Shown in pieces: positions 24,790-32,711 of a DNA stretch of 64,000 nucleotides. The notes beneath the pieces were generated by a model. The model did no database searches, was not told the origin of the DNA, and saw nothing but the letters and a program-made list of their open reading frames with translations. Within the stretch, counting starts at the first letter, position 1, and the number at the start of each line of letters is the position of its first letter. The translations under genes were made by a program, and so were the position numbers. Source of the stretch: CADEDH01 sp963732695 (GTDB lineage Bacteria; Actinomycetota; Acidimicrobiia; Acidimicrobiales; SZUA-35); assembly GCA_963732695.1 (NCBI GenBank), contig CAVTAP010000007.1, positions 960,409-1,024,408 of the forward strand, read 5' to 3'.

Positions 24790-25692
24790 TTACGCCGGCT
24801 CCCCGCCGGCGAAGCGGGCCTCCAGGGCGTTGATCTCGGGGAGGCCGATCAGGTCGGTGAACTGGTTGAAGGTGGGCAGCTCGGGCAGCACCTCCAGCGG
24901 GGTGCCGTGGCGGCGGACGCTGGCCAGCACCGCCTCCATGGCCCGGGTGGCCGCCAGGAGCAGGCCGATGGGCATGATCACCATGGCGAAGCCCAGTTCC
25001 TGCAGCCGCTCCAGAGGCAGGGGTGGGGTCTTGCCCCCCTCGGCCCAGTTGAACAGCAGGGGGATCCCGGCCAGCTCCCGGCTGACCAGCTCGATCTCGT
25101 CCTCGCCGGTCAGCGCCTCCACGAACAGCACGTCGGCCCCGGCGGCGGCGAAGCGCTGCGCCCGGTCGATGGCGTCGTCGAGCCCGTGGGGGGCCCGGGC
25201 ATCGGTGCGGGCGATCAGCACCAGATCGGGGTTGCGGCGGGCGGCGGCCGCCGCCTCGATCTTGGCCACCATGTCGGCGGTGGGGATGACCTGCTTGCCC
25301 TCCATGTGGCCGCACCGCTTGGGGGCCACCTGATCCTCGATGTGGAGCCCGGCCACCCCGGCCCGCTCGTAGTCCTGCACCGTGCGGATCACGTTGATCG
25401 GGTTGCCGTAGCCGGTGTCGGCGTCGGCCACCACCGGCCGGTCGGTGGCGGCCACGATGCGCCGCACGTTGTCGACCATCTCGCTCAGCCCCAGCAGGCC
25501 CACGTCGGGCCGGCCCAGGAGGCCGGCGGCGGTGCCGAACCCGGTCATGTAGACGGCGTCGAAGCCGGCCTGCTCGATCAGCCTCGCCCCCAGGGCGTCG
25601 TAACAGCCGGGTAGGAGCACCGGCCACTCGCCGGCCAGGAGGGCCCGGAGCCGCCCCGGCCCGTCGGTCGCACCGCGTAACAGATCAGCCAT
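24790..25692 (-). CDS. Isocitrate lyase/PEP mutase family protein
   Basis: A 300-residue TIM-barrel enzyme of the ICL/PEPM superfamily: LPGCYDALGARLIEQAGFDAVYMTG, ADADTGYGNPINVIRTVQDYE (Mg2+-binding Asp pair) and HIEDQVAPKRCGHMEGKQVI. The last resembles the active-site loop of methylisocitrate lyase and oxaloacetate decarboxylase, but the K-K-C-G-H catalytic motif reads PKRCGHM, so the Cys/Gly/His are present with Arg at one Lys position. It cleaves or decarboxylates a small carboxylic acid, substrate unknown. ATG 25692 is favoured over GTG 25719 because a TATCGT box lies 8 nt upstream of the ATG. Confidence 0.87.
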   Translation of the reverse strand: MADLLRGATDGPGRLRALLAGEWPVLLPGCYDALGARLIEQAGFDAVYMTGFGTAAGLLGRPDVGLLGLSEMVDNVRRIVAATDRPVVADADTGYGNPINVIRTVQDYERAGVAGLHIEDQVAPKRCGHMEGKQVIPTADMVAKIEAAAAARRNPDLVLIARTDARAPHGLDDAIDRAQRFAAAGADVLFVEALTGEDEIELVSRELAGIPLLFNWAEGGKTPPLPLERLQELGFAMVIMPIGLLLAATRAMEAVLASVRRHGTPLEVLPELPTFNQFTDLIGLPEINALEARFAGGEPA

Positions 25693-25700
25693 GGCCCCCG

Positions 25701-25706
25701 ACGATA
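25701..25706 (-). promoter_or_regulatory. -10 box TATCGT (minus strand) for the ICL/PEPM gene
   Basis: On the minus strand TATCGT ends 8 nt before ATG 25692, the leaderless arrangement, and fixes the start. Confidence 0.5.
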
Positions 25707-25764
25707 GGCCGCCCGCCACCGGCCGTCACCGGCTGTACCGGCCGTCACCGGCTGCTAGCGGCTG

Positions 25765-26661
25765 CTACCGGCCGAGAGCGGCGCGGACGGCGGCGGCGAT
25801 GGCCGGGTCGTGATGCACCCGCCAGTCCCGCTCCTTGTCCAGGCTGAAGAACACGATCGCCTCCAGCCGGGGCCACCGCTGGGGGGCCGACGAGACGAGC
25901 TCGGCCAGCCAGGTCGCCTTGGGGTCGATGGCGGCCCCCGCTCCGGCCAGCGCCCCCAGCCGCGCCGGCGGGGCCTCGGGGGCGCAGCCGACCTCGGCCA
26001 ACCAGATCGGCTGGGGGCCCAGCGCCGACAAGCGGGCACAGGCCCCGTCGAGGAGCTGGCCCGGCGTGCGCCAGCCACCGTTGTGGGGCATGTCGGCCCC
26101 CCAGTTGTAGGCGTCGAGGGCCAGTACGTCGACGTAGGCCTCGCCCGGGTACCAGGCCTCGAACGGCCCCGCCACGTCGTCCGCCAGGGGGCACCACACC
26201 CAGGCCACGTTGGTGGCCCCGGCCGCCCGGAACACCTCGTGGATGTGGACCCAGGCCGCCTGGTAGGCCTCGGGCCCGGCCCCCGGTTGCTGGCCGCCCC
26301 ACGGGTACCAGCTGCCGTTGACCTCGTGCATCAGCCGGATCGGCCACGGCCCGTCGCTCCGGGCGGCGAAACCGGCGGCCCAGGCGGCCAGGTACTCGTC
26401 GTGGGCGCCGGCGGCGATCGCCTGGGGGGCGAAGGCGGGCTGGGCCGCCTCGCCGGTGAGGGCCCACGGCTCCCAGGTGAGCAGCCCCGTGCGGCCGGTG
26501 GCCGCCACGGCGTCGAGCCAGTCGGAGCGGAACGGGCCGTGCCCGCCGCCCCAGGCCTGGAACCAGTGGACGATCTCCACCGGCCCCAGCCCGGACTCGG
26601 CCGCCGTCAACGGGCTCAGCCCCTCCTGGGGCACCGACTCCAGGTGCAGGCCCAACTTCAT
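25765..26661 (-). CDS. GH26-like (beta-mannanase family) protein, no signal peptide
   Basis: A 298-residue clan GH-A barrel. The acid/base Glu113 lies in RLMHEVNGSWYPWG and the nucleophile Glu223 in IWLAEVGCAP, matching the two catalytic glutamates of GH26. Aromatic subsite residues (VHWFQAWGGG, WVWCPLADD) are also present. Known GH26 enzymes cut beta-1,4-mannan, mixed-linkage glucan or beta-1,3-xylan. The start MKLGLHLESV has no signal peptide or membrane anchor, unusual for a polysaccharide hydrolase. It is divergent, over 94 bp, from a membrane synthase carrying its own GH26 domain, so both may act on one polymer. Specificity is unknown. Confidence 0.82.
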   Translation of the reverse strand: MKLGLHLESVPQEGLSPLTAAESGLGPVEIVHWFQAWGGGHGPFRSDWLDAVAATGRTGLLTWEPWALTGEAAQPAFAPQAIAAGAHDEYLAAWAAGFAARSDGPWPIRLMHEVNGSWYPWGGQQPGAGPEAYQAAWVHIHEVFRAAGATNVAWVWCPLADDVAGPFEAWYPGEAYVDVLALDAYNWGADMPHNGGWRTPGQLLDGACARLSALGPQPIWLAEVGCAPEAPPARLGALAGAGAAIDPKATWLAELVSSAPQRWPRLEAIVFFSLDKERDWRVHHDPAIAAAVRAALGR

Positions 26662-26742
26662 TCACCCATCATCGGGCCTACCAGGTCATATCCCCTATGG
26701 GAAAGGGGGGAAACCCGGATGCCGCGCGTTTCGTTCCCCCTC

Positions 26743-26748
26743 TAGATT
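26743..26748 (+). promoter_or_regulatory. -10 box TAGATT for a leaderless synthase-glycosidase transcript
   Basis: TAGATT ends 7 nt before ATG 26756. The 94-bp gap is shared with the divergent GH26 gene. Confidence 0.55.
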
Positions 26749-26755
26749 CTTGGCC

Positions 26756-29566
26756 ATGGAGGGAACAGCAGCGGTGGAGCGTGGGGCCACGCGTGCCCGC
26801 GTCCGGCCCGAGCAGTGGCTCGACCGGCGCCGGCCGCGGGTGTCGCGGGTCCGCACGCTCGTCGACGTGCTGTTCCTTTTCGCCCTGGCGGCGGCCGGTG
26901 CCAACCTGCTGGCCTGGCGGGTCGGGATGCTGGACCGTATCGGGCCCGCCGGGTGGGCCCTGTTCGGCCTGGAGGTCCTCTCGGTGGGGTGGCTCGTGGT
27001 CACGGCCCTGGTGTTCTCCGGGCGGTCCAGTCCCCGCCAGCCGGTGCCGTTGCCCGATCCCCTCACCACGCTCGACGTGTTCATCCCGGTGGCGGGGGAG
27101 CCGGCGGCGATGGTGGCGGCCACGATCGCCGCCGCCAAGGCCATCCGCTGGCCGGTCAACATCGTGGTCTGCAACGACGGCTACGTGGCCGAGCGCGACA
27201 ACTGGGAGGAGATCGAGAACCTGTGCCGCCGGGAGGGTGTGTACTGCGTCACCCGGCTCGACGGCCCCCGGGGCAAGGCGGCCAACCTCAACAGCGCCCT
27301 GGCCTGGTCCCGGGCCGACGCCGTGCTCACCATCGACGCCGACCACGAGGTGGTGCCCGAGGTGGCCCAGGAGCTCCTCGGCTACCTGCGTCACGAGGAG
27401 ATCGCCTTCGTCGCCACCCCCCAGGAGTTCCACGGCAGCCGGCGCGACGCCCTCAACCCCACCGAGCCCGTGTTCTACCGGGCCACCCAGCCGGCCCGCG
27501 ACCGCCACGGCCTGGCCTTCTCCACCGGCAACGGCGTCCTGTACCGGCGGGAGGCCCTGATCCGCATCGGCGGCTTCTCCGAGTGGAGCCTGGTGGAAGA
27601 CCTCCACACGTCGATCCGGCTCCACGCCGCCGGCTGGCGTTCGGCCTACCACCCCCGGCCGGTCACGGTGGGCCTGGCCCCCCGCACCGCCGCCGAGTAC
27701 GCCCGACAGCGCCTGCGTTGGGCCCTCGACTCGCTCCGCATCCTCCGCTACGACCCGCCGTGGCGGCGCAAGGGCCTGAGCTTCCGGGCCAAGGTCCACT
27801 ACACCCACACGCTGGTCTCCTACCTGGCCGTGATGGCCCAGCTGGCCTTCATCCTCGGCCCGCCGGCCTACGTCGTGGGCCGGTTCAGCCTGATGGACGA
27901 CGCCAGCTGGCAGAGCCAGGCCCTCCACGTCGGCCCGTGGATGGCGGCCGTGCTGCTCACCGTGGGGCGGTGGGCCGGCCCCCGGGCCGCGCTGCGCTCG
28001 GTCCGGCTCACGGTGGCGCTCCTTCCCGTGGTGTTCTGCACCGCCGCCTGGCGGTTGGTGCGATCGCCGCACGCCGAACAGGGCACGGTGACGGCCAAGG
28101 CCAACCCGTCCCGGCTGAACCGGATGCTGGTCGCCGCCCTGCTCGTGCCGCTGGGCCTGGTCGGCACGCAGGTGTGGGGGGCGCTCGACCGTCGGCCCGG
28201 CGGGTCGGACCTGGCCATGGTGTGGGCCGCGCTGCTGGCGGTGGCCGCCGTCGGGCCGGTCCTGCGCTTCGGCAGCCGGTTCTGGCCGTTCGTGGCCCGC
28301 TCGGTGGTGGTGCTCCTGTCGGTGGCCCTCACCTCCGGGGCCGTGGCCACCACCCGGTTCGGCTGGGAGCCGCCGCTCGGCCTCTACCGGTCGTTCCGGG
28401 TCGACAGTGCCCTGGCCGACGCCGTGGTGGAGGTGAACGAGCTGGGCGACACCTACCTGGCCGGCCCGCCGGTGGCGGCCGAGCCCCCGGCGGCCCCGGC
28501 CGACGTGGCGGCCGACACCCTCGTCCGGGTGGGCCTGGAGCCGTCGGACAGCGGGATCTACCTCGGCTACACGTCCGACGCCCTCCCCTACGACCTGAGC
28601 GACGTCGACCGGTGGAGCGCGGCGGTGTCCTCCCCCCAGGTCGTGCACTGGTACCAGCAGTGGGGCTCGGGCGACAGCCGGTTCCGGGGCGACTGGATCC
28701 GGGAGGTGGCCGACAGCGGCCGGGTGCCGATGATCTCGTGGGAGGCGTGGGCCAAGCCCGAGAGCGGGTTCAAGCTGGCCGAGCAGGAGATGGGCAACAT
28801 GGCCGACATCGCCGCCGGCCGCTACGACGACTACATCGACTCGTGGGCGGTGGCCGCCGCCGACATCGGCCAGCCGATCCTGCTCCGCCCGTTCCACGAG
28901 ATGAACGGCTACTGGTATCCCTGGTCGGTGGGGGTCAACGGCAACACCAACGAGAGCTACATCGCCGGCTGGCGCCACGTGGTCGACCGGTTCCGGGCCG
29001 CCGGAGCCGACAACGTGCGCTTCGTGTGGTCGATCAACACGCTGGCCGACTTCGACCAGGGGCGCAACGTGGCCGAGGCCTATCCCGGCGACGACTACGT
29101 CGACTGGGTGGCGACGTCGGGGTTCAACTGGGACGACTACGCCAGCTGGGCCTCGTGGGTCACGCCCCAGTGGGTGTTCACCGACACCTACCGGCTGCTC
29201 CAGACGTTCGACAAGCCGGTCATGTTCGCCGAGGTGGGCACGGGCAAGAACGGGGGCGACGAGGCGGCCTGGGTGGCCGACGCCATGCGGTGGTTCGACA
29301 CGCTGGGAGACCTGAAGGCCGTGATCTGGTTCGACCGCAGCTACGACGGCTCGATCGACTTCCGCCTGGGGCCGGGCCAGCAGCGGGCGATGGCCGATGC
29401 CGTGGCGGCCCCCGGGGGCGGCTGGTCGCCGCCGCTGAACCTGCGGGAGCATCCCGAGATCGACCCCGGCATCGGTGAGGGCCTGTCGGCCGTCGGCGTG
29501 GCCCCGCCGGCCGACCGGATCGACGCCGCCGCCCGCGACGGGGAACCGGTGGTGATCAGAGGTTGA
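26756..29566 (+). CDS. Fused processive GT2 polysaccharide synthase and GH26 glycosidase, multi-pass membrane protein
   Basis: A 936-residue chimera. Two N-terminal membrane helices precede a cellulose-synthase-like GT2 domain (about 100-340) with D,D,D,QxxRW residues: Asp near 141 (CNDGY), Asp194-Ala-Asp196, Asp282 (VEDLHT) and Gln318-RLRW322. A cluster of five or six membrane helices follows (about 347-535). Residues about 590-925 are a complete GH26 domain with acid/base Glu715 (FHEMNGYWYPW) and nucleophile Glu826 (FAEVGTG). No PilZ domain is visible. It most likely polymerises a beta-glycan, extrudes it and trims or processes it on the outer face; that order of events is inference. Its last 11 nt overlap the converging kinase gene. 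Confidence 0.85.
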   Translation: MEGTAAVERGATRARVRPEQWLDRRRPRVSRVRTLVDVLFLFALAAAGANLLAWRVGMLDRIGPAGWALFGLEVLSVGWLVVTALVFSGRSSPRQPVPLPDPLTTLDVFIPVAGEPAAMVAATIAAAKAIRWPVNIVVCNDGYVAERDNWEEIENLCRREGVYCVTRLDGPRGKAANLNSALAWSRADAVLTIDADHEVVPEVAQELLGYLRHEEIAFVATPQEFHGSRRDALNPTEPVFYRATQPARDRHGLAFSTGNGVLYRREALIRIGGFSEWSLVEDLHTSIRLHAAGWRSAYHPRPVTVGLAPRTAAEYARQRLRWALDSLRILRYDPPWRRKGLSFRAKVHYTHTLVSYLAVMAQLAFILGPPAYVVGRFSLMDDASWQSQALHVGPWMAAVLLTVGRWAGPRAALRSVRLTVALLPVVFCTAAWRLVRSPHAEQGTVTAKANPSRLNRMLVAALLVPLGLVGTQVWGALDRRPGGSDLAMVWAALLAVAAVGPVLRFGSRFWPFVARSVVVLLSVALTSGAVATTRFGWEPPLGLYRSFRVDSALADAVVEVNELGDTYLAGPPVAAEPPAAPADVAADTLVRVGLEPSDSGIYLGYTSDALPYDLSDVDRWSAAVSSPQVVHWYQQWGSGDSRFRGDWIREVADSGRVPMISWEAWAKPESGFKLAEQEMGNMADIAAGRYDDYIDSWAVAAADIGQPILLRPFHEMNGYWYPWSVGVNGNTNESYIAGWRHVVDRFRAAGADNVRFVWSINTLADFDQGRNVAEAYPGDDYVDWVATSGFNWDDYASWASWVTPQWVFTDTYRLLQTFDKPVMFAEVGTGKNGGDEAAWVADAMRWFDTLGDLKAVIWFDRSYDGSIDFRLGPGQQRAMADAVAAPGGGWSPPLNLREHPEIDPGIGEGLSAVGVAPPADRIDAAARDGEPVVIRG

Positions 29567-31856
29567 AGGCGTAGATCGTGCCCGAGTCGTTGCCCACGTA
29601 GAGCCGGTCGTCGACGATAACCGGGGCCGACAGGCCGAAGATCTGCGGGCCGTCGAAGCGCCACAGCTCGTCTCCGGTGGCCGAGCTCACGGCGATGAGC
29701 TGCTTGTCGTGGGTGCCGAAGATCACCTCGTCGCCGTGGACCACCGGGCTGCCCTTGATCTGGGTGGCCTGGGCGTAGCCGTGGCGCCACGACTCGCCCA
29801 GGCTCTGGCGGCCGATGGCGAACAGCTCGCCGGCGTCGTTGCCGGCCACGATCAGTCCGTTGGCGGTCAGGGCCGGGTTGGTGCCCACGCCGGCGTTGTT
29901 GGTGAAGGTCTTGACCTTGCCGGTGTCGACGTCGACCCGGTTGAGGAAGCCCCGCTTCTCGGCGCTGGTGCCCACCCACAGCTCCTGGTGACCGGGGGTC
30001 GGTTGGCCGTCGATGTCGAGCTGGTCGAGCACCAGCGGCCGGGAGAACCAGATCCCGCCTTCCAGCGTCACCTTGTTCACCTCGTCGCCGGTGGCCGGGT
30101 CGAGGAAGTAGAGGCTGCCGTCGGTGCTGCCGATCACGATCAGCTCGTCGCCGTCCCGCACGGTGGTGACCGGCGTGGAGTTGATCATCTGGGTGCCGGT
30201 GCGGGCGGTCCAGGCAACGCTGCCGTCGGCCCGGTTCACGGCCCAGGTGCTGCCGTCGCCCGTGCCGACCACCACCAGGTCGCCCACCACGGTGGTGCTG
30301 CCCGTCACCTCTGCATCCACCGGGGTCTGCCACACCACGTCGCCGGTCTGGATGTTGAAGGCGTAGAGGACGCCGTCGTGGGAGCCGATGAAGGCGACGC
30401 CGTCGGCGATCGAGGCGGTGGTGTCGACCGTGCCGCCGGCGGTGTAGCGCCATTTGCCCTTGCCGTCGGCGGCGTCGATCCCGTGCACGCTGTTGGTGAC
30501 GCTGGTGCCGATCACGAGCACGCCGTCGGCCACGGCGGGGCGGGAGGCCAGAGCGCTGCCGGTCTCGAACTGCCAGGCCACGGGGGGTGGGCCGCCGGAA
30601 TCCCGGTTCGTCCACCACAGGCCGGCGCCGGCCACCGCCGCCACCAGCACCACGGCGGCCGCCACCGCCGCCACCAGGCGGCCCCGTCCCCGGGCCGGGG
30701 CGGCGGGTCTCTCGGCCGGGTGGAAGGCGGCCGGAGCCGACACACCGGGCTGGATCGTCCCCGGCTGGACGGTCCCGGGGTGGGCTGACACGCTGGGCTG
30801 CGACGGGCCGGACTGCGACCATGGGCTCGGCTGCCACCGGGTGGGGTCGCTGGTGCCGGGCCCGCTGGTCTGGGGTGCTGCCCATCGGGTGGGGTCGCTG
30901 GTGCCGGGGCCCGAGATCACGGTGGGGTTGGCGGGGCCCGATGCGCCCGCCATGCCCGGGTAGGCAGCGGGCGGGGCGGCCGTCGCCCACCCCGGGCCCA
31001 TCTGGCCGGTGGACGGTTCGGGGGCGGTGACCGCCGGCCCCTCCCGGGCCAACACCGCCCGCAGCTCGTCCTCGAACGCCCGGGCCGACTGGGGGCGGTG
31101 GGCGGCGTCCTTGGCCAGCGCCCGCTCCAGGAACGCCCACAGGGCGGGCGGGATCACCTCGGGCGGCACCGGCGGGATGGCGTGGCCCATGATGCGGAAC
31201 ATGTACGCCTGGGGCGAGTCGGTGCCGTCTATGTAGTACGGCGGGCGCCCCGTGATCAGGTTGTAGAGGGTCGACGCCATCGAATACAGGTCGGACCGGT
31301 CGTCCCGGGTGTCCTCTCCCGAGGCGAAGGCCTCGGGCGGGCAGTGGGCCAGGGTGTAGGCCACCTGGGTGGTGGTCGACTCCCGGATGGCGGCGATGCC
31401 GAAGTCGGTCAGCTTGGGGATCCGGCCGGCCAGCACGATGTTGGCCGGCTTCACGTCCCGGTGGAGGATGCCCTGCTCGTGGGCGTGGCCCAGAGCGGCC
31501 GTGACCGGCACCACGAGCTCCACCGCATCCCGCCACGGCAGCCCGCCCCGGGTGTCGATCAGATCCTGCAGCGAACCGCCGGTGACCAGCTCCATCACCA
31601 GGTAGGGGGCGCCGGTGCGGGCGTAACCGGCCCGGAACGGCATGATCACGTTGGGGTGCGAGGAGAGCTGGCCCATGATGCCCCGCTCCCGGTCGAACCG
31701 GCGGCGGCCCGAATCGTCCAGGGAGTGCAGCAGCTTCACCGCCACCCGGCGGTTGAAGCCACTGTCCTGGGCCGAGTAGATGGTGCTGAAGCCACCCCGG
31801 CCGATGACCTGGAAGTCGCTCAGCTCATCGATGCCGAGATCGATCTCTGCCACCAT
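29556..31856 (-). CDS. Membrane Ser/Thr protein kinase with extracellular PQQ-type beta-propeller
   Basis: A 766-residue PknB/PknD-like kinase. The kinase domain (residues 14-290) has Gly-loop GRGGFSTIY, Lys41, catalytic HRDVKPAN (Asp134) and DFG at 151-153. A Pro/Ser/Thr-rich linker contains two SGPGTSDPTRW copies. One membrane helix (about 392-415) leads to an outer domain of PQQ/WD-like repeats (GIDAADGKGKWRY, YAFNIQTGDVVWQ, FAIGRQSLGESW) that should sense a ligand. ATG 31856 is chosen because the domain begins there and upstream sequence belongs to the next gene. It converges on the synthase-glycosidase gene with an 11-nt overlap, so it may regulate polymer production. Confidence 0.9.
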   Translation of the reverse strand: MVAEIDLGIDELSDFQVIGRGGFSTIYSAQDSGFNRRVAVKLLHSLDDSGRRRFDRERGIMGQLSSHPNVIMPFRAGYARTGAPYLVMELVTGGSLQDLIDTRGGLPWRDAVELVVPVTAALGHAHEQGILHRDVKPANIVLAGRIPKLTDFGIAAIRESTTTQVAYTLAHCPPEAFASGEDTRDDRSDLYSMASTLYNLITGRPPYYIDGTDSPQAYMFRIMGHAIPPVPPEVIPPALWAFLERALAKDAAHRPQSARAFEDELRAVLAREGPAVTAPEPSTGQMGPGWATAAPPAAYPGMAGASGPANPTVISGPGTSDPTRWAAPQTSGPGTSDPTRWQPSPWSQSGPSQPSVSAHPGTVQPGTIQPGVSAPAAFHPAERPAAPARGRGRLVAAVAAAVVLVAAVAGAGLWWTNRDSGGPPPVAWQFETGSALASRPAVADGVLVIGTSVTNSVHGIDAADGKGKWRYTAGGTVDTTASIADGVAFIGSHDGVLYAFNIQTGDVVWQTPVDAEVTGSTTVVGDLVVVGTGDGSTWAVNRADGSVAWTARTGTQMINSTPVTTVRDGDELIVIGSTDGSLYFLDPATGDEVNKVTLEGGIWFSRPLVLDQLDIDGQPTPGHQELWVGTSAEKRGFLNRVDVDTGKVKTFTNNAGVGTNPALTANGLIVAGNDAGELFAIGRQSLGESWRHGYAQATQIKGSPVVHGDEVIFGTHDKQLIAVSSATGDELWRFDGPQIFGLSAPVIVDDRLYVGNDSGTIYAFNL

Positions 31857-31936
31857 GTACGCGCTCGTTACCTGCCCAGTGCCCTCGTTGGCGTGGCACA
31901 ACCTTACCCGCGCCGCCTCGGGCGCAGGATGCCAGT

Positions 31937-31942
31937 TACTCT
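31937..31942 (+). promoter_or_regulatory. -10 box TACTCT for the Rut-like operon
   Basis: TACTCT ends 8 nt before ATG 31951, with no ribosome site between. Confidence 0.45.
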
Positions 31943-31950
31943 TCGGTCCC

Positions 31951-32658
31951 ATGACCGACCGGCCACCCACCGGCACCCCCCACGATCCACCGGCTGATCC
32001 GCCGGCTGATCCGTCGGCCGATCCGCGGGCTGAGGACTACCGGCGGGTCGGGTTCAACCGTCGCCTGGGGTTCGGAGGCAGCCCCGCTCTGCTCGTTGTC
32101 GACGTGTGCCGGGCCTACTTCGAGCCCGGCTCCCCGCTCGACATCGGCCGGCCCGAGGTGCTCGACGCCGTCGGGTCGCTGGTGGCCGGGGCCCGGGCCG
32201 CCGGCCTCCCCGTGCTGTGGACCCGGGTGGAGTTCGAGCCGGGCGGGGCCGACGGCGGCGTCTTCTACCGCAAGGTGGGGGCGCTGGCCCTGTTCGACCG
32301 GGGCCAGCCCCTCGGCGGGTGGGTGAGCGACCTGACGCCGGGGCCCGGTGAGGCCGTGATCACCAAGCAGGGCGCCTCCGCCTTCTTCGGCACCGACCTG
32401 GCCGGCCGCCTACGGGCCGCGGGCGTCGACACCGTGATCGTGTGCGGCGTCTCCACCAGTGGCTGCGTGCGGGCCTCGGCCCTCGACGCCTGCCAGCACG
32501 ACCTGGTGCCGATCGTGGTGGAGGAGGCCTGCGGTGATCGCGATCCCACCGTCCACCACGCCAACCTGTTCGACCTCGACGCCAAGTACGCCGACGTCGA
32601 ACCCCTGGCCGCCGTCCTGGCCCACCTGGCCCACCTCGACGGCCCCCCGGCGTGCTAA
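31951..32658 (+). CDS. Isochorismatase-like cysteine hydrolase (N-carbamoylsarcosine amidase / RutB type)
   Basis: A 235-residue cysteine hydrolase. The catalytic triad is visible: Asp in ALLVVDVCRAYF, Lys in VITKQGASAFFGTDL and Cys in VCGVSTSGCVRASALDAC. The motifs RRLGFGGSPALL and GDRDPTVHHANLFDLDAKYADVE resemble N-carbamoylsarcosine amidase, which hydrolyses a ureido group. RutB does the analogous job on ureidoacrylate. Because a RutA homologue follows 53 bp later, RutB-like ureidoacrylate hydrolysis is the best guess. The N-terminus carries an imperfect PADP repeat of low complexity. Confidence in family is high, in substrate moderate. Confidence 0.88.
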   Translation: MTDRPPTGTPHDPPADPPADPSADPRAEDYRRVGFNRRLGFGGSPALLVVDVCRAYFEPGSPLDIGRPEVLDAVGSLVAGARAAGLPVLWTRVEFEPGGADGGVFYRKVGALALFDRGQPLGGWVSDLTPGPGEAVITKQGASAFFGTDLAGRLRAAGVDTVIVCGVSTSGCVRASALDACQHDLVPIVVEEACGDRDPTVHHANLFDLDAKYADVEPLAAVLAHLAHLDGPPAC

Positions 32659-32711
32659 AGATGGGGCCCCGCCCGACCCACACCGACCCGACACGCCCGG
32701 AGGCGACCACG

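Noticed and set aside
26678..29452. 924-codon minus-strand open frame opposite the synthase-glycosidase gene
   Set aside because: The sequence is low-complexity His/Gly/Val/Arg with no domain; the plus strand carries all catalytic motifs.
31980..32030. Short direct repeats near the start of the amidohydrolase gene
   Set aside because: They encode a simple PADP low-complexity tail and do not form a longer array.
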